Of a stretch of DNA of 64,000 nucleotides, positions 42,101-50,497 are shown piece by piece. A program made the position numbers and the translations under genes. The notes beneath the pieces were generated by a model. The model searched no databases. It was not told where the DNA came from and worked only from the letters and a program-made list of their open reading frames with translations. Location of the stretch: positions 620,001-684,000 of the forward strand of contig CAWCYG010000004.1 of the NCBI GenBank assembly GCA_963799815.1, in the 5' to 3' direction. Each line of letters starts with the position of its first letter. Within the stretch, counting starts at the first letter, position 1. The stretch is from JBDTSW01 sp963799815 (GTDB lineage: Bacteria > Actinomycetota > Thermoleophilia > Solirubrobacterales > 70-9).

Positions 42101-42397
42101 TGTACCGCAGAAGGATCGTGCCGCTGTTGATCCCTGCTTAATCCCGCGCGCTACCCCGATGCGGGCGCCCGCAAACGGCGCACCAGCGCATGGGCGGCCG
42201 AGGCCAGCGGCCGCACAGAGCCGGTTTTGAGCGAATGGCCACGGGTACGAAGAAAGCACGACCGGGGAAGTTAGAGGCGCGTGCCGGCTGTTCGCCCCGC
42301 CGGTGCGCGTCCTTTCGTTCGTGGCGTCCTCCAGACACACTCGATGACCGCGCCCAGGTTTACCTAATCCTCGTTATCGAGCACAGGATTTCCGCCC

Positions 42398-42946
42398 TCA
42401 GTTCACCGACGGGTCCTCCGGCATCCGGGCCACGAGGGCGTATTGGCCGCCCTTGCGGGCAAGTACGTCGCTCCAGAGGGTCTGGGGCTCGTCCGGGAAG
42501 AGCTCCTTTGGGATCGGGGGCTCGACGATCCAGGAGTCGACGTCCAGCTCGGCCTCGAGCTGGCCGGCGCCCCAGCCCGAGTAGCCCGCGTAGACGCGCG
42601 CACGGCGGACGACTCCGGCCAGGTCCTCCGTTTCGAAGTCGGCCGAGGCGAAGCCGACGTCGGCAGTGACGATCCAGGCCGCCGCGTCAGGGTCGCTGAA
42701 CTCCGCCAGGACGACAAGGGCGCTCGGCTGCACCGGGCCGCCGACGTAGATCGGCGCCTTCGCACCGGCGACGTCATCGAGCTGTGGCACCAGGTCCCCC
42801 ACCAGCGCTTCGGACGGTCTGTCGAGGACGATTCCCATCGCCCCCTCGTCGTTGTGCTCGGTGATCAGGACCACGCTCCGGGCGAAGTTCGGGTCGACCA
42901 GCGTCGGCGATGCGACCAGGAGCTTTCCGCGAAGCGATTCGTCCAC
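42398..42946 (-). CDS. YqgE/AlgH family protein (DUF179)
   Basis: The 182-residue protein has LRGKLLVASPTLVDPNFARSVVLITEHNDEGAMGIVLDRPSE, IYVGGPVQPSALVVL, VRRARVYAGYSGWGAGQLEAEL and WIVEPP, the full YqgE/AlgH pattern. It is cytoplasmic; in pseudomonads AlgH is linked to alginate and stress regulation, but the biochemical role is unknown. The start is GTG 42946. It diverges from the thioredoxin gene across 85 bp. Confidence 0.9.
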   Translation of the reverse strand: MDESLRGKLLVASPTLVDPNFARSVVLITEHNDEGAMGIVLDRPSEALVGDLVPQLDDVAGAKAPIYVGGPVQPSALVVLAEFSDPDAAAWIVTADVGFASADFETEDLAGVVRRARVYAGYSGWGAGQLEAELDVDSWIVEPPIPKELFPDEPQTLWSDVLARKGGQYALVARMPEDPSVN

Positions 42947-43018
42947 GCCCTACATCTTCCCGCCCTGCGGCCGAGTTCACATAATTCCGTCCGCCCTCGT
43001 CCCCGAGCGCCCCTTCTC

Positions 43019-43024
43019 TAACCT
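43019..43024 (+). promoter_or_regulatory. -10 box of the thioredoxin-TPR gene (leaderless)
   Basis: TAACCT is followed after 4 nt by ATG 43029 and after exactly 7 nt by the next in-frame codon, GTG 43032. The spacing rule favours GTG 43032 as the real start. Confidence 0.5.
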
Positions 43025-43028
43025 CGTA

Positions 43029-43796
43029 ATGGTGATCAGGGACGCAACTGAGGCCGAGTTCCAAGAGGCCGTGATCGAGCGGTCCCGGGAGGTTCCCGTG
43101 GTCGTCGACTTCTGGGCCGAGTGGTGCGGTCCGTGTCGTCAACTCGGCCCCGCCATCGAGGCAGCTGTGACCAAGCGGGACGGCAAGGTCGACCTCGCCA
43201 AGGTCGACGTCGACTCCAACCAAGGCCTCGCCCAGGCGTTCGGGATCCGCGGGATCCCCGCGGTCAAGGCGTTTCGCGACGGCAAGGTCGTGAGCGAGTT
43301 CACCGGCGCCCTGCCGCCGCCTCGGATCGAGGAGTTCCTGGACGCGCTCGTTCCCTCGGCCGCCGACGAGCTCGCCGCAGCCGCCGACGAGGACTCGCTT
43401 CGCCGCGCCCTGGAGGAGGACCCGCGCCACGCCGACGCCAGCCGCAAGCTCGGTCGTCTCCTCATCGCGCGTGGCGATGATGACGAAGCCAGGGAACTCC
43501 TAGCTCGGTTCGAGGGCGATTTCGTGGCGGACGGCCTGCTGGCGCGCCTGCGGCTTGCCTCCCGGGAGGCGACGAACGGCGTTGCCTCCTCGACGCTCGA
43601 GCAGGCGTTCGCGGCGTGGGATACGGGCGACCACGAAACGGCGCTCGAGGCTCTCCAGGGCGCGATCACGTCCACCGATGACCCTGAGACGAGGGATCTC
43701 CTCCGCCAAACCATGGTCGCGATCTTCACCGAGCTGGGACCCGCCGATCCGCTCGCGCGCGCCCATCGGCGCCGGCTGGCGGCCGCGCTCAGCTGA
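43029..43796 (+). CDS. Thioredoxin-TPR fusion (CnoX/YbbN-like)
   Basis: An N-terminal thioredoxin domain with active site AEWCGPCRQ (WCGPC) and cis-proline GIPAVKAF is followed by a helical TPR-like region (about residues 120-255: EEDPRHADASRKLGRLLIARGDDDEARELL and similar), the architecture of the co-chaperedoxin CnoX. It lies 7 nt before ccdA, so electrons from its own domain might be passed on through CcdA, though CnoX proteins act in the cytoplasm. The start is ATG 43029 or GTG 43032. Confidence 0.88.
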   Translation: MVIRDATEAEFQEAVIERSREVPVVVDFWAEWCGPCRQLGPAIEAAVTKRDGKVDLAKVDVDSNQGLAQAFGIRGIPAVKAFRDGKVVSEFTGALPPPRIEEFLDALVPSAADELAAAADEDSLRRALEEDPRHADASRKLGRLLIARGDDDEARELLARFEGDFVADGLLARLRLASREATNGVASSTLEQAFAAWDTGDHETALEALQGAITSTDDPETRDLLRQTMVAIFTELGPADPLARAHRRRLAAALS

Positions 43797-43803
43797 GAGG
43801 CCC

Positions 43804-44538
43804 GTGCCCCCAGACCCCGCATCGGGAATCGGGGTGCTCGCCGCCTTCGGGGCAGGCCTCGCGTCCTTCCTCTCTCCCTGCGTCCTGCCACTCGTGCCCG
43901 GGTATCTGTCGGTGATCAGTGGCGTTGCGGTGAGCGATCTCGACGACGCCGGCTGGCGCCGGGTACTGGTCCCGAGCCTGCTCTTCATCGCGTCGTTCTC
44001 GGCCTTCTTCATCCTGCTAGGGCTCACGGCCACGGCGCTCGGCTCGAGCCTGCAGGAGAACCGCGATCTGCTCACCGACATCGCCGGCGTGCTCATCATC
44101 GTCATGGGGGCGCTCTTCGTCGCGAGCTACTTCATCCCGCGTCTAAACCGCGAGTGGCACTTTCAGGCGCTGATGAAGCGCGCCGGCACCGGTGGGCCGC
44201 TCGTGGCCGGCGCCGCCTTCGCGATCGCCTGGTCGCCATGCATCGGGCTCACGCTCGGGCCGATCCTCTCGGCCGCGGCGCTGGCGGAGACTGAGGCCCG
44301 CGGCGCCTTCCTGCTCACCGTGTACTCGCTCGGGCTGGGAGTGCCGTTCCTGCTTTCGGCGATCGCGTTCTCGCGCATGGCGCAGGTCTTCGAGGTCGTA
44401 AAGCGCCACTACGCCGTGATCATCGCAATCGGCGGGGGCGTCCTCATCATCATGGGGATCCTCATCCTCACGGGTGAGTTCTTCAAACTGAACGTCGAGG
44501 CCCAGAAGCTCACCAATGAGCTCGGGCTGGACTTCTAG
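43804..44538 (+). CDS. ccdA: Cytochrome c biogenesis protein CcdA
   Basis: The 244-residue membrane protein has six hydrophobic segments and the two redox cysteines in conserved SPC contexts: LASFLSPCVLPLVPGYLS near the N-terminus and IAWSPCIGLTLGPIL in the middle. CcdA carries reducing power from cytoplasmic thioredoxin to extracytoplasmic thiol proteins for heme attachment. The start at GTG 43804 places the first helix correctly. It is co-transcribed with the thioredoxin-TPR gene; the split cytochrome c gene at 23.9 kb is a possible client. Confidence 0.92.
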   Translation: MPPDPASGIGVLAAFGAGLASFLSPCVLPLVPGYLSVISGVAVSDLDDAGWRRVLVPSLLFIASFSAFFILLGLTATALGSSLQENRDLLTDIAGVLIIVMGALFVASYFIPRLNREWHFQALMKRAGTGGPLVAGAAFAIAWSPCIGLTLGPILSAAALAETEARGAFLLTVYSLGLGVPFLLSAIAFSRMAQVFEVVKRHYAVIIAIGGGVLIIMGILILTGEFFKLNVEAQKLTNELGLDF

Positions 44539-44557
44539 GCGCAGAATGCCACTGGGC

Positions 44558-44563
44558 TAGGCT
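44558..44563 (+). promoter_or_regulatory. -10 box of the HTH_42 gene
   Basis: TAGGCT is 8 nt before GTG 44572. Confidence 0.45.
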
Positions 44564-44571
44564 CGCGGCCA

Positions 44572-45663
44572 GTGGACTCTCAGCAGATCCTCGCCTTTCG
44601 CCTGGCTCGGTCCGGACTTCATGAGCGCCAGGCGAGGACGCTCGCGGACGCCGCCGCCTGCCCCGCCTCGGACTTCGCCCGCGACGCCGCGCTGCAGGCG
44701 CTCGCCGCGCGCAGTCAGGGAGTAACCCGCGAGGGCTACGACGATGCCGTCGACTCGGGCGAGCTCGTTGTGGCCCATGTCATTCGATCCGCCATCCACG
44801 CCCTCGCACCCGACGATCACGCGGCACTCGGCCGAGCCCTGATCTCGACCGACGAGGTGGAGCTGACCGCTCAGCTTGGGACCAAATACCACCGCTCAGC
44901 GAAGGCGAAGACCTTCGTCCCCACCGAGGCGCTAGCCCAGGTTGCCGACGCGACGAGGGCGGCCCTTGCTCGGGGGCGCAAGCTCGGCAAGGACGAGCTC
45001 CACGAGGAGCTGCGCCAGCGGGTCCACAAGAACCTGATGCCGTGGTGTCGCAGCTGCGGCAGCTATCACGTCGCCCCGGCCCTGTGGCGCTACGCAACGA
45101 TTCACGCCGGTGCCCGGCTTGACTCCTCTCGTCGCTATTTGCTCGCCAAGCCCGGCAGGGCATCGGCGGCCGACACTGCGCGCATGTTCCTGAGCTTCTA
45201 CGCCCCAGCGACGCCGACTGAGTTCGCGGAGTGGGCCGGCATCAACCCCACCCAAGCAGGGCGCATCTGGAAGGGCGTCGAGGCGGATCTCGACGAAGTC
45301 GTCGCCGGCAAGCGGAAGGGCTGGGCGCTACGAGCGGATGCAGCTGCGCTCGATTCGCCACCCGAGGCGGCCGGCGTGCGACTGCTCCCACCGGGGGATC
45401 CGTATCTCCAGAAGGCGAACCGCGCTCTGCTCGCGCCCGACGCGAATCTTCGAAAGCGCATGTTCCGCCCGGTGGCGAGCCCCGGAGCTGTGCTCAAGGA
45501 TGGGCGGCTCGTGGGCCTCTGGCGCGCCAAGCGGAAGCAGAGCAAGATCGAGATCACGATCGAGAAGCTCGGGCGTTTCGCGCGGGCCGACGTGGAGGGC
45601 GAGGCGGCACGGACCGCCGAGCTTCGCGGCGCCTCGGAGCCGGCCCTCGTCTGGGAACAATGA
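44572..45663 (+). CDS. Winged-helix DNA-binding protein of the HTH_42 (AlkX/YcaQ-like) family
   Basis: The 363-residue protein has FRLARSGLHERQARTLADAAACPASDFARDAALQALAAR, CRSCGSYHVAPALWR, FLSFYAPATPTEFAEWAGI and RLLPPGDPYLQKANRALLAPDANLRKRMFRPVASPGAVLKDGRLVGLWR. The last blocks are typical of PF06224 proteins, which include DNA glycosylases that unhook interstrand crosslinks. The catalytic Gln motif of AlkZ was not identified with confidence, so enzyme activity is open. It is a single-gene unit starting at GTG 44572. Confidence 0.75.
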   Translation: MDSQQILAFRLARSGLHERQARTLADAAACPASDFARDAALQALAARSQGVTREGYDDAVDSGELVVAHVIRSAIHALAPDDHAALGRALISTDEVELTAQLGTKYHRSAKAKTFVPTEALAQVADATRAALARGRKLGKDELHEELRQRVHKNLMPWCRSCGSYHVAPALWRYATIHAGARLDSSRRYLLAKPGRASAADTARMFLSFYAPATPTEFAEWAGINPTQAGRIWKGVEADLDEVVAGKRKGWALRADAAALDSPPEAAGVRLLPPGDPYLQKANRALLAPDANLRKRMFRPVASPGAVLKDGRLVGLWRAKRKQSKIEITIEKLGRFARADVEGEAARTAELRGASEPALVWEQ

Positions 45664-45685
45664 GGAGTCCGTGACGCGCCCGAGG

Positions 45686-45973
45686 CTAGACGGGCGGCCT
45701 CTGCGGCTCCGGGACACCGATCTCGATCGGCTCTCCGATCGCTTCGACCTCCTCGAGCTCGGCGTCGTCGCCGTCCCGAGGGCAGATGATCCGAAACCGG
45801 CCGGTCTCGAGGGCGGGATCAGCGGTAATCGGCAGTCCGCGGATCTCCTCCCAGCCGAGGCGCTCGAGCTCGAACGGGTTCATCCTGACCTCAGTCGCCG
45901 GAAATGGGCAGCTCGAGTTGTGCTGGTCGATCGCCTTGGAGATCGCCTCGAGGTTCCTCGCCTCGGAGCTCAT
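45686..45973 (-). CDS. Small hypothetical protein
   Basis: I do not recognise this 95-residue protein. It is acidic, with SSCPFPATEVRMNPFELERLGWEEIRGLPI and RFRIICPRDGDD, two separate cysteine sites that could bind metal. Support for a real gene is the TAGAAT -10 box exactly 7 nt before ATG 45973 and good codon periodicity. It diverges from the acyltransferase gene. Confidence 0.65.
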   Translation of the reverse strand: MSSEARNLEAISKAIDQHNSSCPFPATEVRMNPFELERLGWEEIRGLPITADPALETGRFRIICPRDGDDAELEEVEAIGEPIEIGVPEPQRPPV

Positions 45974-45980
45974 GGGCGCG

Positions 45981-45986
45981 ATTCTA
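45981..45986 (-). promoter_or_regulatory. -10 box of the small hypothetical gene (leaderless)
   Basis: On the minus strand TAGAAT, one of the better -10 matches, is exactly 7 nt before ATG 45973. Confidence 0.55.
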
Positions 45987-46006
45987 GGCGTACGGGTCGC
46001 TTCTGA

Positions 46007-46012
46007 GACAAT
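46007..46012 (+). promoter_or_regulatory. Candidate -10 box of the acyltransferase gene
   Basis: GACAAT is 10 nt before ATG 46023. Confidence 0.35.
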
Positions 46013-46022
46013 CGCGGCGGCG

Positions 46023-47465
46023 ATGAATCGCGACCGGCTCTCAGGCCTCGACTCGTCCTTCCTTCACCTCGAGCGGGGTCCCGCCCACATGCACGTCGCC
46101 TCCGTCTCGCTCTTCGAGGGCGAGGCTCCGGCGTACGAGGAATTTCGCGATCACATCTCCTCCCGCCTTCATCTCGTCCCGCGCTTCCGGCAGAAGCTGC
46201 GGTTCGTGCCCCTGAACCAGGGCCGGCCGAAGTGGATCGACGACCCGCGGTTCAACCTCTCCTACCACGTCCGGCATACGGCGCTACCTGCCCCCGGTTC
46301 CGACGAGCAGCTGCGCAACCTCGCCGCTCGCATCTTCTCCCAACGCCTCGACCGGTCGAAGCCGGTCTGGGAGCTCTGGCTGGTCGAGGGACTCGAGAAC
46401 GGGCGCTTCGCCGTGATCGGCAAGACGCATCACGCCTTGGTCGACGGCGTTTCGGGAGTCGACATCACGACCGTCCTCTACGACACCGAGCCTGAGCCAA
46501 GCGAGGTCCCCCCTCCCGGGCCCTGGGCGCCCCGACCTGAGCCAACCGACGCCGAGGTCTTGACCGAGGCCCTGGTTGAGCGAGCGACGACGCCGGCGGA
46601 GCTGGTTCGTGGTGGACGGGCCCTGTTTCGCGCACCGAGGCGTGCGGTTCGGGGCGCCGTCGATGCGTTGGCGGCGGCTGGAGCCTTCGCCAGGACGGGC
46701 CTCGCGGCACCCGACTCGCCGTTCAACGTCCCGATCGGGCCGTATCGCCGCTTCGCCTGGGTGCGAGCCGACCTCGACCGCGTAAAGGCGATCAAGAACG
46801 AGCTCGGCGGCACGGTGAACGATGTCGTCCTCGCGGTCGTGACCGGGGCGCTCGGCAGCTACCTGCGCCAGCGCGGGCACTCCACGCAGGGCTTGGAGCT
46901 GCGGGCGCTCGTGCCGATCAGCGTGCGCACGGCCGATCAGCACGGAGCCCTCGGCAATCGCGTTTCATCGTTCATCGCCCCGCTTCCGGTCTTCGAGGAG
47001 GACCCGGTCGAGCGGCTCCGCCTCGTCAGCCACGCCATGGGCGATCTGAAGCACTCGAAGCAGGCTGTGGGAGCGACCATGATGACCGAGCTCTCGGACT
47101 TCGCCCCACCCACCATCGCGGGGCAAGCGGCTCGGCTCCAGCCGGCGCAGCGCTTCTTCAACGTCGTGGTCACGAACGTTCCCGGCCCTCAGTTCTCCCT
47201 CTATCTGATGGGGCGACGCCTGGACGCGGTGATCCCGATGGTCCCGCTTGCACGCCGGCAGGCGGTCTGCTTCGGGGTCATGAGCTACGACGGCGAGGTG
47301 AACTTCGGCCTGACCGCCGACTACGACGAGATGCGGGACCTCGACGCGCTCGCCGACGATCTCTTCGGCTCGATCGCGGAGCTCGAAGCGGCCGCCGGTC
47401 TCGCCGCGACGGGTGCGGAGAGCCCCGCGGCTCGCGGCCTCTCCCCCACCTATCCCCCTGGATAG
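46023..47465 (+). CDS. WS/DGAT-family O-acyltransferase (wax ester/triacylglycerol synthase)
   Basis: The 480-residue protein starts with the family signature RLSGLDSSFLHLERGPAHMHVAS, has the catalytic KTHHALVDGVSG (HHxxxDG), and the C-terminal NVVVTNVPGPQFSLYLMG and DYDEM blocks. Such enzymes use acyl-CoA to esterify diacylglycerol or long-chain alcohols and make storage lipid, common in actinobacteria. ATG 46023 begins right at the conserved N-terminus. It is alone in its unit. Confidence 0.93.
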   Translation: MNRDRLSGLDSSFLHLERGPAHMHVASVSLFEGEAPAYEEFRDHISSRLHLVPRFRQKLRFVPLNQGRPKWIDDPRFNLSYHVRHTALPAPGSDEQLRNLAARIFSQRLDRSKPVWELWLVEGLENGRFAVIGKTHHALVDGVSGVDITTVLYDTEPEPSEVPPPGPWAPRPEPTDAEVLTEALVERATTPAELVRGGRALFRAPRRAVRGAVDALAAAGAFARTGLAAPDSPFNVPIGPYRRFAWVRADLDRVKAIKNELGGTVNDVVLAVVTGALGSYLRQRGHSTQGLELRALVPISVRTADQHGALGNRVSSFIAPLPVFEEDPVERLRLVSHAMGDLKHSKQAVGATMMTELSDFAPPTIAGQAARLQPAQRFFNVVVTNVPGPQFSLYLMGRRLDAVIPMVPLARRQAVCFGVMSYDGEVNFGLTADYDEMRDLDALADDLFGSIAELEAAAGLAATGAESPAARGLSPTYPPG

Positions 47466-47507
47466 CGACCCCTCTCGGATCCTGTACGCGCGGATAAGGC
47501 GCAGGTG

Positions 47508-47539
47508 CTCACGCGCTCAGAGAATTGGTCGCGCGTGAG
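47508..47539 (+). promoter_or_regulatory. Inverted repeat upstream of the PII gene
   Basis: CTCACGCG (47508-47515) and CGCGTGAG (47532-47539) form a perfect 8-bp stem with a 16-nt loop between the acyltransferase and PII genes. It could be a terminator or an operator. Confidence 0.4.
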
Positions 47540-47590
47540 CTGAACGCTCGCGCCTGGCGCCACCCAGAAAAAATCGAACGGGGGAGGACC

Positions 47591-47944
47591 GTGAAGCTCG
47601 TGATCGGGATCGTCCGGCCGGAGAAGGCAAACGACGTCTTAGAAGCCCTCTATCGCGCCGAGGTTCGCGGCGTTTCGATGAGCCGCGTCCAGGGCCACGG
47701 AGGCGAGCTCGACCGCGTCGAGACCTACCGCGGGACCACCGTGCAGATGGGTCTCTCGGAGAAGGTCCGGTTCGAGATCGCGGTCTCGGATGACTTCGTG
47801 GATCCGACGATCGATGCCCTCACGGCTGGAGGGCGAACCGGCGAGGTCGGCGACGGCAAGGTCTTCGTCGTGCCGCTCGAGCGGGCGGTCCGCATCCGCA
47901 CCGGCGAGACCGACCAAAGCGCCGTCACCCCGGTGGGCTCATGA
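47591..47944 (+). CDS. Divergent PII signal-transduction protein
   Basis: The 117-residue protein begins KLVIGIVRPEKANDVLEALYRAEVRGVSMSRV, a PII fold, with a T-loop (VQGHGGELDRVETYRGTTVQMG) and the end GDGKVFVVPLERAVRIRTGE. Tyr46 is present but position 51, the uridylylation/adenylylation tyrosine in GlnB/GlnK, is Val. GTG 47591 follows the ribosome-binding site GGGGAGG. It overlaps amt by 4 nt (ATGA) and precedes it, whereas glnK usually follows amt. It probably gates the transporter. Confidence 0.88.
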   Translation: MKLVIGIVRPEKANDVLEALYRAEVRGVSMSRVQGHGGELDRVETYRGTTVQMGLSEKVRFEIAVSDDFVDPTIDALTAGGRTGEVGDGKVFVVPLERAVRIRTGETDQSAVTPVGS

Positions 47945-49251
47945 CCGAGCTCGCGAGCCTCGTGCCAGTCGGCAAGGTGGACTCGGGCGATACCGCCTGG
48001 CTTCTGATCGCTACCGCGCTGGTCGTGCTGATGACGCCGGCGCTCGGCCTGTTCTACGCGGGTCTGGTGCGCTCGAAGAACACACTGAACACGTTCATGA
48101 TGTCGATCGCCGCGCTTGCGGTGGCCGCGATCTCGTGGGCGCTCGTCGGCTACTCGCTGGCGTTCGGGGAGGGCAACGGGTTCATCGGCGACTTCGACTA
48201 CGCGCTCATGAATGGAATCGGCTTCCAGCCCCTGGAGGGGATGACAATCCCGCACCTGGTCTTCTTCGCCTTCCAGGGCAGCTTCTGCATCATCACGGCT
48301 GCGCTGGTGTCCGGCGCGGTCGTGGAACGGATTCGCTTCGTCCCGTACCTCATCTTCATCGCGCTGTGGACGGTGCTCGTCTACCCGGTGATGGCACACT
48401 GGGTGTTCGGCGGCGGCTTCCTGCAGGAGGGCGGCACGCTCGACTTCGCCGGCGGCGTGCCCGTCGAGATGGGGTCGGGCTTCTCGGCACTGGCGGCAGC
48501 CCTCGTCGTTGGCGCTCGCAAGGACTATGGCCGCCTGGCGCTTTTGCCACACAACGCCGTCTACGTGCTGCTTGGCGCCGGTCTCCTCTGGTTCGGCTGG
48601 TTCGGCTTCAACGGGGGCAGCGGCCTTTCAACCGGGAACTCGAGCGTCCTGGCCTTCACCAACACGTTGCTCACCCCGGCCTGCTGTTTGGTCACATGGT
48701 TCGTGCTCGATCTCGTGCGCGGCAGGCAGGTGACCGCGATCGGGGCGGCCACCGCGATCATCGTTGGCTGCGTCGGCATCACCCCCGCTGGCGGGTTCGT
48801 GAGCCCGGGCTGGGCGATGGTTCTGGGGGTGGTGGCCGCGCTGCCGAGCTACGCCATCATCGTCCTGCGCCCGCGGACGCGCGTCGACGAGACCCTGGAC
48901 GTCCTGGCTGCCCACGGAATCGCTGGCTTCACGGGGATCCTCTTCATCGGGTTCGTCGCGCAGTTCGACTGGAACGGGGTCTCCGATGGCCTTCTCTACG
49001 GTGGCGCCAGCCTGCTGGGAGACCAGGCGCTGGCGGCCATCATCGCGCCGGTTTACGCGTTCGGCGCGACGTTCCTGCTCCTGCGCGGCATCGCGCTCGT
49101 CATGCCGCTGCGGGCAGCGGAGCGCGACGAGGCCGTGGGAATGGACGTTGTCGAACACGGTGAGGAGGCCTATGCCACCGGCGAGGGGGCGATTCTGGTG
49201 GCCCCGGATACGGCCGGCGAGGTGCGCGTGCCGGTCGCCGACGCTGCGTAG
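47941..49251 (+). CDS. amt: Ammonium transporter Amt with Glu in place of the first twin histidine
   Basis: The 436-residue protein has about 11 membrane helices and the family signatures ALGLFYAGLVRSKNTLN, FAFQGSFCIITAALVSGAVVER, LPHNAVYVLLGAGLLWFGWFGFNGGS and LDVLAAHGIAGFTG. In the pore the usual twin histidines are His168 and His318 in E. coli AmtB. Here the second is kept (His325) but the first is Glu176 (DFAGGVPVEMG). The same substitution occurs in fungal Mep1/Mep3. The gene is translationally coupled to the upstream PII gene. Confidence 0.95.
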   Translation: MTELASLVPVGKVDSGDTAWLLIATALVVLMTPALGLFYAGLVRSKNTLNTFMMSIAALAVAAISWALVGYSLAFGEGNGFIGDFDYALMNGIGFQPLEGMTIPHLVFFAFQGSFCIITAALVSGAVVERIRFVPYLIFIALWTVLVYPVMAHWVFGGGFLQEGGTLDFAGGVPVEMGSGFSALAAALVVGARKDYGRLALLPHNAVYVLLGAGLLWFGWFGFNGGSGLSTGNSSVLAFTNTLLTPACCLVTWFVLDLVRGRQVTAIGAATAIIVGCVGITPAGGFVSPGWAMVLGVVAALPSYAIIVLRPRTRVDETLDVLAAHGIAGFTGILFIGFVAQFDWNGVSDGLLYGGASLLGDQALAAIIAPVYAFGATFLLLRGIALVMPLRAAERDEAVGMDVVEHGEEAYATGEGAILVAPDTAGEVRVPVADAA

Positions 49252-49273
49252 GTTCTCCGACCACCTCGGCGAG

Positions 49274-49279
49274 TACGTT
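49274..49279 (+). promoter_or_regulatory. -10 box of the K+ channel gene
   Basis: TACGTT is 8 nt before TTG 49288. Confidence 0.4.
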
Positions 49280-49287
49280 CTTCCCCC

Positions 49288-49962
49288 TTGAGGGTTCGCG
49301 ATGAGCTGACGATCCACGAGCACGGCTACGGCCCGTTGCTCGGCCTCATCCTCGTCTCGCTCTCCTTCCAGATGGCGGCGCCGGAGGGCGACCTGACCCA
49401 TCTGATCATCGTCGCCCTGCAGGGAATCACCTTCCTGGCCGCGCTTTGGACCTCGCAGGTGCGAAACCGCTTCCTTCGCCTGGCCAGTGCCCTCGTGGTC
49501 ATAGCGACCGTTGCCGCAACGATCGCGCTCGCGTTTAGCGGAAACGTGGACGGCGGCACCGCGCGCATCCTCAGCTTCGCGTTTGCGATCCTGGCCCCGG
49601 TGGCGATCGTCCACGGTGTCGCTCGCCACTTCCGTGAGGCGGGCCGAGTCACGATGCAGACGATGTTCGGCGTGCTCTGCATCTACCTCATGCTCGGGTC
49701 GCTCTTCGCGTTCGCGTTCGGGATCATCGACCACGTCGAATCAGCTCCGTTCTTCGCGCAGATCGGCGGTGAGGCGAACACCTCCGACTACCTCTACTTT
49801 TCGTTCTCGACGATGACGACGACCGGCTACGGCGATCTCACCGCTGCCACTGACCTCGGCCGCTCGCTCGCGATCACCGAGCAGCTCATCGGCCAGATCT
49901 ACCTGGTTACCGTGGTCGCGGTGATCGTCGGAAACCTGGGTCGGCGGCGAGCGATGGGGTGA
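49288..49962 (+). CDS. Potassium channel-like membrane protein
   Basis: The 224-residue protein has several N-terminal hydrophobic helices, then a pore module: VTMQTMFGVLCIYLMLGSLFAFAFGII, pore helix LYFSFSTMTTTGYGDL with the selectivity filter TTTGYGD, and the inner helix LIGQIYLVTVVAVIVGNL. There is no cytosolic RCK domain. The start is TTG 49288 from the -10 spacing. Its stop overlaps the next gene as GTGA. Confidence 0.85.
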   Translation: MRVRDELTIHEHGYGPLLGLILVSLSFQMAAPEGDLTHLIIVALQGITFLAALWTSQVRNRFLRLASALVVIATVAATIALAFSGNVDGGTARILSFAFAILAPVAIVHGVARHFREAGRVTMQTMFGVLCIYLMLGSLFAFAFGIIDHVESAPFFAQIGGEANTSDYLYFSFSTMTTTGYGDLTAATDLGRSLAITEQLIGQIYLVTVVAVIVGNLGRRRAMG

Positions 49963-50468
49963 GCGGCCCGGACTTCAAGATCCGGGCCGCTCGCTGGGAT
50001 GACGCAAAGCGCATCGCCCTGATTCACGCACAGGGGATCGAGGAGCGCGTCGCGACGTTCGAAACGCACCACCCGAGCCAGGCAAGCGTCGAGGAGCTGA
50101 TCGCGGCCGGCGCCGTCCTGATCGTCGCCGAGCGCGACGACGAGGTCGTGGGATTCGCCAAGCTTGGGCCCTATTCGGATCAGGCTCCCTACTACTCGGG
50201 CGTCGGGGAGCTCACCTTCTACGTCGCACATGACGCGCGTCGGCAGGGGATCGGAGCGGCGCTGGTCGACGGCCTGGCGCAGGAGGCCGAGCGTCGCGGA
50301 TACTGGAAGCTGGTCGGCAAGGTATTCGCTTCGAACGAGCCGAGCCTGCGGCTGCTGCGCGAGCACCGGTGGCGAGAGGTCGGGCGGCACCTAAGACATG
50401 GGAGGCTGGACGGCGAGTGGAAGGACGTGATCCTGCTGGAGCGGTCCCTGACGCCGACCGACGCCTAA
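49959..50468 (+). CDS. GNAT N-acetyltransferase (phosphinothricin/methionine-sulfoximine acetyltransferase-like)
   Basis: The 169-residue protein shows FKIRAARWDDAKRIALIHAQGIEERVATFE, the acetyl-CoA loop GELTFYVAHDARRQGIGAALVDGL (R/QxxGxG/A) and NEPSLRLLREHRWREVG. The ERVATFET start is typical of the Pat/MddA subgroup that acetylates phosphinothricin or methionine sulfoximine, but the substrate is not proven. GTG 49959 overlaps the channel gene stop. Confidence 0.85.
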   Translation: MSGPDFKIRAARWDDAKRIALIHAQGIEERVATFETHHPSQASVEELIAAGAVLIVAERDDEVVGFAKLGPYSDQAPYYSGVGELTFYVAHDARRQGIGAALVDGLAQEAERRGYWKLVGKVFASNEPSLRLLREHRWREVGRHLRHGRLDGEWKDVILLERSLTPTDA

Positions 50469-50497
50469 GGCGCGAGCGCCGCGAGCGTGCGCGCGCC

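Larger units (their letters stand above)
42027..42397 (-). other. 371-nt leader/intergenic region upstream of the sigma factor gene
   Basis: It holds the putative leader ORF, a 13-bp hairpin and a TATACG box. The rest shows no tRNA, no recognisable riboswitch and no protein with conserved features, although long frames cross it on both strands. TTTACC-TAATCC around 42358-42371 is AT-rich and might be another promoter. Confidence 0.45.

Noticed and set aside
41292..42230. 312-codon plus-strand frame opposite the sigma factor
   Set aside because: Mirror of the sigma gene, with no motifs.
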